The notes under the pieces are model-generated. The model did no database searches. It saw only the letters and a program-made list of their open reading frames with translations, and was not told where the DNA came from. From the NCBI GenBank assembly GCA_947481985.1, contig CANKIK010000005.1, positions 1 to 64,000 on the forward strand: a DNA stretch of 64,000 nt, given 5' to 3'. Origin of the DNA: QWOP01 sp003669605 (GTDB taxonomy: Bacteria > Planctomycetota > Planctomycetia > Pirellulales > UBA1268). The translations under genes and the position numbers were made by a program. Below, piece after piece: positions 26,579-36,139 of the stretch; position 1 is the first letter of the stretch; every line of letters starts with the position of its first letter.

Positions 26579-27889
26579 ATGGCATCGTCTCTTTCTCGCC
26601 GCCTGCTCCTCCGCGCTGCCGCGAGCGCTGGCCCGGCCCTGTTCACGCTCTCGCTCGGTGGCCGGCGCGTCCTCGGGGCCAACGATCGGCTCGATATCGG
26701 CATCATCGGCGTCGGTGGCCGCGGAGGGGCAAATCTCGACGCCGTCGCCGGCGAAAACATCGTGGCGCTGTGTGATGTCGATGAGCAGCGGCTGACAGCG
26801 GCCGGCGGCAGGTTTCCGGCGGCAGAGCGTTTCGCCGACTATCGAGCGATGCTCGCCGAGGCGAAACTCGACGCCGTCGTCATCTCCACCCCCGACCACC
26901 ACCATGCCCCGGCCACGGTCCGGGCGCTGCAGCGTGGCCTCCATGTCTACTGCGAGAAACCGCTCACGCACACCGTCGCAGAGGCGCGGTTAGTTGCGAA
27001 GATCGCCGCCCAGAAGGGTGTGGCAACGCAGATGGGGACGCAGAACCACGAGCACCCCGGCTATCTGCGGCTGGTGGAACTGCTTCGTGCGGGGGCAATC
27101 GGGCAGGTGAGCGATGTGCATGTGATCACCGACCGGCCCGGCACGTGGTGGCCGCAGGGAATCGAGGCGCCCCAGGGGGGGCAGCCAGTGCCGTCCGATC
27201 TCAACTGGGATTTGTGGCTCGGTCCGGCTGCGAACCGGGCCTACGATCCGGCCTACGTGCCCTTCAAATGGCGGGGGTGGTGGGATTTCGGCTGCGGCGC
27301 CGTCGGCGACATGGCGATCCACCTTGCCGATCCGGCGTTCTGGGGGCTCAATCTTGCCGGGCCGGTGCGGGTTTCCTCCCAGGGCCCGGCACCGAATCCC
27401 GACAGTGCGCCGACTTGGATGCAGACAACGTACGAATTCGCTGCGCGGGGAAAGCGTGGGCCGGTAAAACTCCACTGGTACGAGGGGGAGACAAAGGCTC
27501 CAGTGGGGGTGGCGGCGGATCTGCCGATGAATGGATCGCTGTTCGTGGGCACGCAGGGGCGGATTGCGATCGCTCACGACGGCCTGCCAAGACTGCTGCC
27601 CGAGGAGCAGTTCAAGGATTTTGTCCCCCCGCCACCGTCGCTGTTGGAATCACCGGGGCACCACCGGCAGTGGATCGAGGCCTGCAAGACAGGGTCGCGG
27701 ACGGGAAGCCCGTTCTCCTACGCGGCGCCGTTCACGGAGACGGTGCTCTTGGGGAGCGTGGCCTACCGAGCCGGGGTGCCGATCGAGTACGACCCGGCGA
27801 CAGGGCTGGTGACCAACGATCAGGCTGCCAACGGCTGGCTCTCGAAGGAGTACCGCAAGGGCTTTGAGGTGTCGGAGTCACCGGTTTAG
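26579..27889 (+). CDS. Gfo/Idh/MocA-family oxidoreductase with export-type N-terminus
   Basis: A 436-residue NAD(P)-dependent oxidoreductase. The N-terminus SSLSRRLLLRAAASAGPAL looks like a Tat-type signal (SRRxLL), as often seen in planctomycete members. The Rossmann fold follows with IGIIGVGGRGGANLDAV, then DAVVISTPDHHHAPATVRAL and VYCEKPLTHTVAEARL, where EKP is the family motif; MGTQNHEHPGYLRLVELLR follows. The C-terminal domain includes RGWWDFGCGAVGDMAIHLAD. Substrate unknown, probably a sugar or cyclitol. It follows the PQQ protein closely and may share its transcript. Confidence 0.9.
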   Translation: MASSLSRRLLLRAAASAGPALFTLSLGGRRVLGANDRLDIGIIGVGGRGGANLDAVAGENIVALCDVDEQRLTAAGGRFPAAERFADYRAMLAEAKLDAVVISTPDHHHAPATVRALQRGLHVYCEKPLTHTVAEARLVAKIAAQKGVATQMGTQNHEHPGYLRLVELLRAGAIGQVSDVHVITDRPGTWWPQGIEAPQGGQPVPSDLNWDLWLGPAANRAYDPAYVPFKWRGWWDFGCGAVGDMAIHLADPAFWGLNLAGPVRVSSQGPAPNPDSAPTWMQTTYEFAARGKRGPVKLHWYEGETKAPVGVAADLPMNGSLFVGTQGRIAIAHDGLPRLLPEEQFKDFVPPPPSLLESPGHHRQWIEACKTGSRTGSPFSYAAPFTETVLLGSVAYRAGVPIEYDPATGLVTNDQAANGWLSKEYRKGFEVSESPV

Positions 27890-28008
27890 TGGGGCCTTGA
27901 AAAACGCCTCCTGCCGGGATTGCCTTTGCCCCCCTCGGGCTTCCGCCGGAAGAGGGTAGGATCAGGCGAGTAGTCCGATGTCCCCGAACCCTTGTATTGC
28001 CCCCTGCT

Positions 28009-28863
28009 ATGAACGTGTTCCGCCATCGAGAAGATCTCCTTCCGGTGCTCTGCATTGTCTCGCTCACGCTGCTCGATGTGGTGGTGTTTTTCTCCGCCCA
28101 GAGCATCTGGGTGCTGGGTGCTTGGCTGCTGGTGGCCATCGGCCCCAAGGCCTGCATCTGCTCCTGGAATCATCACCACCAACATCTCTTCACGTTTCAT
28201 CAACCGCTGCTCAACCGGTTGTTGGAACTGGTCTACGCCTTCCACACCGGCATCACCACCAATGCCTGGGTACTGCATCACGTTCTCGGTCATCACGTCA
28301 ACTACCTCGATCAGTCGAAGGACGAATCGGCCTGGAAGCGGCGTGACGGATCGACGATGGGGGAGTTGGAATACACCATCACCATCGCCCTCACCGGGTA
28401 CCTGCGGGCGTTCCAGGTGGCCCGCAGATACCCTCGCTACCAAGCGGGCTTCTTCGGAATGGGATTGGTGGTGCTCCTCCTGCTGGCGGCGGCCTTTGCC
28501 TGGAATTGGTTGAACGCCCTGCTGGTGTTCGCGATCCCGATGGTGGCCGGATACGTCATCACCTGCTGGCACACCTACTGCCATCACGCTGGCCTCGACA
28601 CCCAGGACCCCTACAGGGCCTCGCACAACATCCTTCACCGCTCCTATAACATCCTCACCGGCAACCTCGGCTTCCACACGGCGCACCATGTGAAGCCGAA
28701 ACTCCACTGGTCGCGACTGCCGCAGTTCCATGCCACGATCGCCGACAGGATTCCCGCCGATCTGTACAAAGAGCCGCTCTTCCCCGTGAATCTCCTCCCA
28801 GCCGGAGACTACCGGACCCCGGTGGTGTCTTTAGGAAGCGATTGCCGAGGCAGAGGCGATTGA
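28009..28863 (+). CDS. Fatty acid desaturase family membrane protein
   Basis: A 284-residue membrane protein with the histidine clusters of the di-iron desaturase/hydroxylase superfamily: CSWNHHHQHLFTFHQP near residue 48, WVLHHVLGHHVNYLDQSKDE near 86, a WHTYCHHAGLD cluster near 188, and NLGFHTAHHVKPKLHWSRL near 222. Four or so hydrophobic segments separate them, for example GLVVLLLLAAAFAWNWLNAL. It should use O2 to insert a double bond or hydroxyl into a lipid chain; the exact substrate cannot be read. The ATG at 28009 was chosen; a TTG at 27997 is the only close alternative. Confidence 0.85.
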   Translation: MNVFRHREDLLPVLCIVSLTLLDVVVFFSAQSIWVLGAWLLVAIGPKACICSWNHHHQHLFTFHQPLLNRLLELVYAFHTGITTNAWVLHHVLGHHVNYLDQSKDESAWKRRDGSTMGELEYTITIALTGYLRAFQVARRYPRYQAGFFGMGLVVLLLLAAAFAWNWLNALLVFAIPMVAGYVITCWHTYCHHAGLDTQDPYRASHNILHRSYNILTGNLGFHTAHHVKPKLHWSRLPQFHATIADRIPADLYKEPLFPVNLLPAGDYRTPVVSLGSDCRGRGD

Positions 28864-28871
28864 TCGGGCCT

Positions 28872-29315
28872 TCAGTGGAACTTCACCAGTACCACCCCTG
28901 CGAACACGAGCAGCACGCCCAACAGCCTCCCTGGGGTGACGGCCTGCCGCGGTAGGTCCATCAGACCAAAGTGGTCGAGGAGGAGCGAGCAGGCCAATTG
29001 CCCGCCAACCACCGCGGCGATGAACGCCGCCGCTCCCAGCCGGGGAGCCAGCGCCGCCCCAGAGAGGACGATCAACGCCCCCAGCGGGCCGCCAATCCAG
29101 TTCCACCACGGTGCCCCCCGGGCGGCGCTTGGCAGGGGGGCCATGGGGCGGAGCAGGATCATCACGGTGGCGGCCGTGATGATCGTGCCGCAGATCGAGA
29201 AAAATGCTGCCCAGATCGGGCTCTGGAGGTGGGCACGAAGCGAGGCGTTGGCCGATGCCTGGAGGGCGAAGCAGGCGCCAGCACCGCTGGCCAGCAAGAT
29301 CCACACCACGTCCAT
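28872..29315 (-). CDS. YdcZ/DUF606-type small DMT-family transporter
   Basis: A 147-residue, five-helix membrane protein of the drug/metabolite transporter superfamily, matching the single-repeat YdcZ (DUF606) group. Helices include VVWILLASGAGACFALQASA, AAFFSICGTIITAATVMILL, LGALIVLSGAALAPRLGAAA, FIAAVVGGQLACSLLLDHFG and RLLGVLLVFAGVVLVKFH. The family motif GGQL-SLLLDHFGL is clear. Such half-size proteins probably act as dimers. The substrate is unknown. GGAG lies nine bases before the ATG. It is convergent with the desaturase gene, with 8 bp between their ends. Confidence 0.85.
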   Translation of the reverse strand: MDVVWILLASGAGACFALQASANASLRAHLQSPIWAAFFSICGTIITAATVMILLRPMAPLPSAARGAPWWNWIGGPLGALIVLSGAALAPRLGAAAFIAAVVGGQLACSLLLDHFGLMDLPRQAVTPGRLLGVLLVFAGVVLVKFH

Positions 29316-29629
29316 GAGTGCCGCTCCAAGAGGGAACCGCAGGCCGGTCTGGAAGAGGCTGCGGGGGCCATCAGTATCGTCGGCCGGTCGCTGCTGTCGA
29401 CCCGGGGAGGTCTGGTGCCGACGATCACAGCGGTTGTAGCGGCCACTCCTGAAGCCGGAGCACCTCGTGGCCCGTGGAAAAAGTCATCCATCCCCTTTTT
29501 TCCGTGGAAAAACTGCTGTTTTCTCGTGCGACGCACTCGCCACCCCCTCGGGCAGCAAGTGCCGGCAGTTAATCCACGGCCGGTGAGCGCCAGCCAGGTG
29601 CGGGGGCCGGTGTGAGGTAGACTCGCGGC
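29316..29629. other. 314-base gene-free stretch between the YdcZ-type gene and hisC
   Basis: No plausible coding frame. Both flanking genes are transcribed away from it, so it should hold two promoters. Its middle is filled by dispersed repeat copy A; the remainder shows nothing further that I recognise. Confidence 0.6.
29474..29582 (+). repeat. Dispersed intergenic repeat, copy A
   Basis: Starts GTGGAAAAAGTCATCC and ends AATCCACGGCC. The inner hairpin is GTGC-GAC-GCAC, followed by a degenerate form of the GACCGCCTCGTGC box (CACCCCCTCGGGC) and GCCGGCAGTTAATCCAC. The outer ends are imperfect inverted repeats (GGCCCGTGGA against TCCACGGCC). Same order and spacing as copies B, C and D. Confidence 0.75.
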
Positions 29630-30754
29630 ATGAACACCCCCACGCCAACGCCGTCGCCGCAGGCTGCTGCAGACGCCCGAGCCGCGGCCCTCGTCCGCGC
29701 GCCGATCGCGGCCCTGGCCGGCTATGTTCCCGGTGAGCAGCCCCAGGGGGGCGACTGGATCAAACTCAACACCAACGAGAACCCCTACGCCCCGTCCCCC
29801 GCCGTGGCCGCGGCGGTCACCGCCGCACTCGCCGGGCGGACACTGGCCAAGTATCCCGACCCTGTCGCCACCCGATTCCGCCAGCAGGCTGCGGCGGTGC
29901 TGGGGATTGATCCCGACTGGATTCTCTGCGGCAACGGCAGCGATGACCTGCTGACGATCCTCGTCCGCACGTTCGTCGGACCAGGCGCGGCGTTGCGGAT
30001 GCCGACCCCGAGTTACATCCTCTACAGGACCCTCGCCGGCATCCAGGGGGCCCCCTTTGAGGAGGTGCCTTTCGAGCGTGACTGGTCGCTGAGCGATGCC
30101 TTTACCGCGCCGCACACGGCTGCGGGCGATGTGGTGAGGCTGGCCGTGATCGCCAATCCCAATAGTCCCTCAGGGACACTCATCCCCCCTGACTCAATCG
30201 CCCGTCTGGCCGAACGGATGCCTTGTGCGCTGGTTGTCGACGAAGCCTATGGCGACTTCGCCGCCAGCAATTGCCTCGATCTGGTCCGCTCCCACGAGCG
30301 GGTGATCGTGACCCGCAGTTTCAGCAAGTCGTATGCCCTAGCGGGACTGCGGTTTGGTTTCGCAGTCGCCCAGCCGGCCATCATCCGCCAGTTGGAGAAG
30401 GTGAAGGATTCCTACAACTGCGATGCCCTTTCCATCGCCGCCGCGACGGCAGCCATCGCTGATCAGGACTGGCTGCACGAGTGCCGCAGCCAGATTCTCG
30501 CCACCCGAGGGCGGTTGACCGCGGCGCTTCGTGACCTCGGCTTCCACGTCCAAGAGAGCCAGGCAAACTTTGTCTGGTGCACCCACCCCGATCGTCCCCA
30601 TCGGCCGTTGTACGAGGGGCTCAAGTCCCGCGGCATCCTCGTTCGCTACATGCACTACGCCGGGTGGGGGGACGGCTTGCGGATCACCGTTGGCACCGAC
30701 GCCGAAATCGACCGCTTCCTCGCTACGCTCACGAGCCTCCTGGCCGCCACCTAG
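29630..30754 (+). CDS. hisC: Histidinol-phosphate aminotransferase
   Basis: A 374-residue PLP-dependent aminotransferase of fold type I that turns imidazole-acetol phosphate into histidinol phosphate. It has KLNTNENPYAPSPAV at the N-terminus, YPDPVATRFRQQAA, CGNGSDDLLTILVRTFV, AVIANPNSPSGTLIP, VVDEAYGDFA and the PLP lysine in TRSFSKSYALAGLRFGF. The C-terminal arginine region is LRITVGTDAEIDRFL. hisB follows after 25 bp on the same strand, the next-door step in the pathway order, so the two are probably an operon. Related aromatic aminotransferases cannot be excluded, but the hisB neighbour argues for HisC. Confidence 0.95.
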   Translation: MNTPTPTPSPQAAADARAAALVRAPIAALAGYVPGEQPQGGDWIKLNTNENPYAPSPAVAAAVTAALAGRTLAKYPDPVATRFRQQAAAVLGIDPDWILCGNGSDDLLTILVRTFVGPGAALRMPTPSYILYRTLAGIQGAPFEEVPFERDWSLSDAFTAPHTAAGDVVRLAVIANPNSPSGTLIPPDSIARLAERMPCALVVDEAYGDFAASNCLDLVRSHERVIVTRSFSKSYALAGLRFGFAVAQPAIIRQLEKVKDSYNCDALSIAAATAAIADQDWLHECRSQILATRGRLTAALRDLGFHVQESQANFVWCTHPDRPHRPLYEGLKSRGILVRYMHYAGWGDGLRITVGTDAEIDRFLATLTSLLAAT

Positions 30755-30779
30755 GACCGTTTCCCGTTCCGGAATCCCC

Positions 30780-31373
30780 ATGCAACGCACCGCCACCGTC
30801 GCCCGCAAAACCAGCGAAACGTCAATCGAGCTCGCGCTCAATCTTGACGGGACAGGGAAGGCCGACATCGCCACCGGCCTCGGATTTTTCGACCACATGC
30901 TGACCTTGCTGGCAGGCCATTCGCTTGTCGATCTGACGATCCGCTGCGCGGGGGATCTGCACGTCGACGGCCACCACACCGTGGAGGATGTCGGCAGGGC
31001 GCTTGGCCAAGCATTCCGTGAGGCTCTCGGCGAACGCCGCGGCATCCGCCGCTACGGCGACTGCTCGCTGCCGATGGACGAGACGCTTGTCACGGCGGCG
31101 GTCGACATGGGCGGCCGTGCGGCTACGGTCTTCCGTGTGCCGTTCCCGGTACCGACGATCGGCACCTTCGACACGCAGTTGGTGGAGGTGTTTTGGGAGG
31201 GGTTCGCAGCCACAGCGGGCGCCAACGTCCACGCCATCCTGCACCACGGCGCCAATGCCCATCACATTGCCGAAGCGGTCTTCAAGGCCACCGCCCGGGC
31301 GATTCGGATGGCCGTCGAACACGACCCCCGGCAGCCAGGGATTCCCAGTACGAAGGGGACGCTGACGGTCTGA
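30780..31373 (+). CDS. hisB: Imidazoleglycerol-phosphate dehydratase
   Basis: A 197-residue monofunctional dehydratase of histidine synthesis, without the phosphatase domain found in E. coli HisB. Metal-binding signatures are LGFFDHMLTLLAGHS, DLHVDGHHTVEDVGRALG, CSLPMDETLV and the second half motif GANAHHIAEAVFKATARAIR. It starts at the ATG 25 bp after hisC. A possible degraded repeat copy follows the stop. Confidence 0.97.
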   Translation: MQRTATVARKTSETSIELALNLDGTGKADIATGLGFFDHMLTLLAGHSLVDLTIRCAGDLHVDGHHTVEDVGRALGQAFREALGERRGIRRYGDCSLPMDETLVTAAVDMGGRAATVFRVPFPVPTIGTFDTQLVEVFWEGFAATAGANVHAILHHGANAHHIAEAVFKATARAIRMAVEHDPRQPGIPSTKGTLTV

Positions 31374-31386
31374 CGACGAGCCCGTG

Positions 31387-31461
31387 GGACACGAGTGTCC
31401 GTGGATTGTGTCCTCTCGCGACCTCCTCACGGAACAGCACCGGCAGTCGATTCGCGGCCTG

Positions 31462-31462
<1 letters not shown>
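31387..31462 (+). repeat. Possible degraded copy (M) of the dispersed repeat, with a 6-bp hairpin
   Basis: Begins with the perfect inverted repeat GGACAC-GA-GTGTCC (31387-31400). The right part, CTCTCGCGACCTCCTCAC and CACCGGCAGTCGATTC, resembles the CTCGCGACCGCCTCGTGC and CGGCAGTGTATCC segments of copies D and E. The left hairpin is not recognisable. It fills most of the gap between hisB and the convergent phosphofructokinase gene, where the hairpin may also end transcription. Confidence 0.4.
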
Positions 31463-32772
<1,310 letters not shown>

Positions 32773-32795
32773 GGCGTCTCCGAACGATGTGGGCG

Positions 32796-32867
32796 GAAGT
32801 GGAGGCGGGAGGGGAAGTGGAGGCGGGAGGGGAAGTGGAGGCGGGAGGGGAAGTGGAGGCGGGAGGA
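32796..32867. repeat. 18-bp tandem repeat, four copies
   Basis: Four head-to-tail copies of GAAGTGGAGGCGGGAGGG on the plus strand; the last copy differs in its final base. It lies 23 bp upstream of the phosphofructokinase ATG, so on the sense strand of that gene it is a pyrimidine-rich tract (CCTCCCGCCTCCACTTC). Its length is a multiple of three, but it is not in the coding region of either neighbour as annotated. It could alter transcription or the mRNA leader, and its copy number may vary between strains. Confidence 0.95.
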
Positions 32868-32960
32868 ATAACCAAGCACCGACAGGGAGAGAGCCCCGTG
32901 CCGGACTCTGGCGGCAGGAACAGACTTCGGCACAGGGGCGGGCGGGGCTTCAAGCTGTGT

Positions 32961-34304
32961 TCAACCAGCCAGCCAGCGCTCGACGAACTTCGTATCGATC
33001 TCGGCGTCTCGGAAGGCGGAATGCGACAGGATGTCGAGGTGCAGCGGCACGGTCGTCTTGATCCCTTGGATGCGCAGTTCGCGGAGAGCCCGGATCATGG
33101 TCGCGATTGCCTCGGTACGGGTCGGCTGATGAACAATCAACTTGCCAACCAGCGAATCGTAATGCGGGGGTACGACGTAGCCGGCCGCGGCGTGGGAGTC
33201 GAACCGCACCCCGAAGCCGCCTGGGGCGATGATTTGCTCGATCCGACCGGGGCAGGGGCGGAAGTTGGCGGCGGGATCCTCGGCGTTGATACGGCACTCG
33301 ATGGCATGGCCGCGGGCGACGACGTCCTTCTGCTCAAGACCGAGCTTCTCTCCAGCGGCGATGCGGATCTGGGCCTTCACCAAGTCGATACCCGTGACCA
33401 TCTCGCTGACCGGATGCTCCACCTGGATCCGGGCGTTGATTTCGATGAAGTAGAAGTTGCCCTGCTGATCGACGATGAATTCCACCGTACCGGCGGAGTG
33501 GTAACCGGCGACCTTCGCCAACCGCACCGCCGCCTCGCACATTGCTTTGCGGGTGGCCGGGGCAAGACGCGGAGAAGGGCTCTCCTCGATCAATTTTTGG
33601 TGCCGGCGCTGGGTCGAGCAGTCGCGTTCCCAGAGGTGGAGCATCGTGCCGTGCTGATCGCCGAGGATCTGGACCTCGACGTGCCGCGGACGGTCGACGT
33701 AGCGTTCGATGTAGATCCCGGGGTTGCCGAAGGCGGCCTGGGCTTCTGCGGAGGCTTGCTGCCAGGCAGGGATCAAGGCGGCATCGTCGACAGCCACCCG
33801 CATCCCCTTGCCGCCGCCACCGGCGGTGGCCTTAAGGAGCACCGGGAAGCCAACCTCACGGGCGACACGGATCGCCTCGTCCTCGCTGCCGATGATCCCG
33901 TTGCTGCCTGGCACGCACGGCACTCCGGCCTCGCGGGCCAGGTTCCGAGCGGATGTCTTGTCGCCGACCTTCGCCATCGCCTCGGGGGTCGGCCCGATGA
34001 AGCCGATGTTGCAGGAACGACAGACCTCCGCGAAATGGGCATTCTCGGAGAGGAAGCCATATCCGGGATGGATGGCCTGCACGTTGCCGATCTCGGCGGC
34101 ACTGATGACCCGATCGATCCGCAGATAGCTGTCAGCCGCTTTGGCAGGCCCAACGCAGATCGCCTCGTCGGCCATTTCCAGGTAGGGCGCGCCACGGTCG
34201 GCCTCACTGAAGATGGCCACCGTCTCCACGCCCAGTTCGCGACACGCTCGGATCACCCGGAGGGCAATCTCACCGCGATTGGCTATCAAAACCCTTTTGA
34301 ACAT
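32961..34304 (-). CDS. accC: Biotin carboxylase subunit of acetyl-CoA carboxylase
   Basis: A 447-residue ATP-grasp enzyme that carboxylates the biotin on AccB at the start of fatty acid synthesis. It begins MFKRVLIANRGEIALRVIRA; ATP-binding Gly-rich loop KATAGGGGKGMRVA, RHVEVQILGDQHG, ERDCSTQRRHQKLIEESPSP and IEINARIQVEHPVSEMVTG follow. The last motif reads EINARIQVEH where EMNTRIQVEH is usual, a conservative change. The ATG directly before FKRVLIANRGE was chosen over one 32 codons earlier. accB precedes it on the same strand with a 109 bp gap. Confidence 0.97.
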   Translation of the reverse strand: MFKRVLIANRGEIALRVIRACRELGVETVAIFSEADRGAPYLEMADEAICVGPAKAADSYLRIDRVISAAEIGNVQAIHPGYGFLSENAHFAEVCRSCNIGFIGPTPEAMAKVGDKTSARNLAREAGVPCVPGSNGIIGSEDEAIRVAREVGFPVLLKATAGGGGKGMRVAVDDAALIPAWQQASAEAQAAFGNPGIYIERYVDRPRHVEVQILGDQHGTMLHLWERDCSTQRRHQKLIEESPSPRLAPATRKAMCEAAVRLAKVAGYHSAGTVEFIVDQQGNFYFIEINARIQVEHPVSEMVTGIDLVKAQIRIAAGEKLGLEQKDVVARGHAIECRINAEDPAANFRPCPGRIEQIIAPGGFGVRFDSHAAAGYVVPPHYDSLVGKLIVHQPTRTEAIATMIRALRELRIQGIKTTVPLHLDILSHSAFRDAEIDTKFVERWLAG

Positions 34305-34413
34305 ACGCTCCGCCCGGTTGGGGGAATCTGCGGCCATGGCCAGGCCAACCAACTGCCGCCGGCCAACATCCGGAAGGCGGGGATCGGCGGCTCCGGGCAA
34401 CGGCCCGATTCGT

Positions 34414-34878
34414 TCACTTCTCGGGATCGATCTTGATAAGGGGCTGGCCGAATTCGACCGGGGCGCCGTTCTCCACGAGAAGGGCCACCACTTGCCCGGA
34501 AACCCCGGCAGGAATCTCGTTAAAGACTTTCATAGCCTCGATGATGCAGACCGTCTTTTCGGGGCCGATCCGGTCGCCGACTTTCACAAACGGCGGTGAG
34601 TCGGGGCCGCTGGCCCGATAGAACGTGCCCACCATAGGGCTCTTGATGACCACCATCTTGGTGTCGACTGCAGCCTCGGCGGCCGGAGCCGCGGTCACCG
34701 CAGCTCGCGGGACTGAGGTGGCTGGCATCGACACGAAGTCTCCGCCGCGCTTGATGCGGACCCGCTGGTCCGCCTGCTTGATGTCGATCTCCGCCAGATC
34801 GTGCCTCTTCATCAGCGCGATCAGCCGGCGGACCCGTTTCACGTTGAAAAAGTCGTCGGGCTGCTTTGCCGCGCTCAT
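34414..34878 (-). CDS. accB: Biotin carboxyl carrier protein of acetyl-CoA carboxylase
   Basis: A 154-residue carrier. The N-terminal third (VKRVRRLIALMKRHDLAEID and DQRVRIKRG) is the usual helical/strand lead, then a short Ala/Pro linker, then the biotinyl domain with IKSPMVGTFYRASGPDSPPF and the biotinylated lysine in IIEAMKVFNEIPAG. The start was set at the Met before SAAKQPDDFF; upstream codons of the longer frame are Arg-rich and unlike the family. accC follows on the same strand and the two normally act in one complex with AccA and AccD, which are not in the window. Confidence 0.96.
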   Translation of the reverse strand: MSAAKQPDDFFNVKRVRRLIALMKRHDLAEIDIKQADQRVRIKRGGDFVSMPATSVPRAAVTAAPAAEAAVDTKMVVIKSPMVGTFYRASGPDSPPFVKVGDRIGPEKTVCIIEAMKVFNEIPAGVSGQVVALLVENGAPVEFGQPLIKIDPEK

Positions 34879-35146
34879 GGGGATCGCCTGGGTTCGTGCC
34901 GATAGCGGGGTACGCCCGCCCATCCCTGCTGACCGGAGTGTGGTCCCCCGCAGGGGGAGTCTGGTGTACTCCCCTGAACGGGACCTGCAATCCGCTGGGA
35001 TTTCGCGGCGAGGGTAGCCCCTGCACCGCATTTCAGTCAAGGTAACACAACCGGATCGGTGGCATTGGGCTTCCGGCCGGTCGCGGCGGCCGTTCGGCTC
35101 CCGGTCGTACGCCGCACAAAGAGCCTGTCGACGAGCCTATCGAGCG

Positions 35147-36082
35147 ATGGAAAACCCCCCCTTCTTGGACCCTCTGAAGGCCCCACCGGACCTGCCCAGG
35201 ATTCCCTCCCGGGCCCGGGATTCGAGCAAACGGGACTATGGGAGCATCCTCGTTGTGGGGGGGGCTGCCGGGATGGCAGGGGCCCCGGCCCTAGCGGGGA
35301 TGGCGGCACTCCGCAGCGGCGCGGGGCTTGTCTCGCTGGCGGTGCCTGCGGCCGTAGCGGCAGTCGCCGCCGGCTTCGATCCCTGCCTGATGACCCACAG
35401 CCTCCCTTCCCGGGACGACGGCACCTTCGCCTCGGACGCCCTGGAAGGTCTTTTCTCGCTCGCCGGCCGTGCCGACACGGTGGCGGTTGGGCCGGGGATC
35501 GGCCGCACCGAAGCGACCGGAATGATCGTGGCCAGGCTGTGGGCTGATTTGCCCCAGCCTGCGGTCTTCGACGCCGATGCGCTCTGGTGGCTCTCCCGCC
35601 TCGACCCGGAGGCGCTTGCCGGGCACGCCGGCCCACGGTTGATCACTCCCCATGCCGGCGAGATGCGCCGCTTCCTCGCCGACGGCTCGACGGCTGGGGC
35701 CATCCCTTCCAGGCAGTTTCTCGAGGATGCCGCGGCGACCCTGGCGGAGGAATACGGCCTCGTGATCCTCCTCAAAGGCCCAGACACGTTGATCAGCGAC
35801 GGCGTGAAGCGGTTCTTCAACACCACCGGCAACCCCGGCATGGCCAGCGGTGGATCGGGCGATGTGCTCACCGGCATCACCGCCGCGCTCCTGGCGCAAT
35901 CCACCGTCGGCGGCGGCAGGCTCTCGACTATGGACGCCGCCCGGTTGGCAGCCTGGGTGCATGGCCGTGCCGGCGATCTGGCAGCGGAGGAACTTGGGCC
36001 CATTTCGCTCACCGCCGTCGACATCATCCGCCACCTGCCTGGGGCCTTTCGCGCCGTCGTGGGGGCTGCAGCAGGTCGGTGA
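35147..36082 (+). CDS. nnrD: ADP/ATP-dependent NAD(P)H-hydrate dehydratase
   Basis: A 311-residue ribokinase-like enzyme that repairs hydrated NAD(P)H. It has GSILVVGGAAGMAGAPALAG at the N-terminus, TVAVGPGIGRTEATG, ITPHAGEMRRFL, ILLKGPDTLISDG and the signature GNPGMASGGSGDVLTGITAA, which holds the catalytic Asp. The NnrE epimerase domain fused to it in many bacteria is missing and not encoded next door. It is transcribed away from accB (268 bp gap) and converges on the DNA ligase gene. Confidence 0.94.
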   Translation: MENPPFLDPLKAPPDLPRIPSRARDSSKRDYGSILVVGGAAGMAGAPALAGMAALRSGAGLVSLAVPAAVAAVAAGFDPCLMTHSLPSRDDGTFASDALEGLFSLAGRADTVAVGPGIGRTEATGMIVARLWADLPQPAVFDADALWWLSRLDPEALAGHAGPRLITPHAGEMRRFLADGSTAGAIPSRQFLEDAAATLAEEYGLVILLKGPDTLISDGVKRFFNTTGNPGMASGGSGDVLTGITAALLAQSTVGGGRLSTMDAARLAAWVHGRAGDLAAEELGPISLTAVDIIRHLPGAFRAVVGAAAGR

Positions 36083-36139
36083 CGTCCACGATTCCGCCGC
36101 ACGCCGCCCGTCGGCTGATGCTGGGCGGAGCGTCATGGC

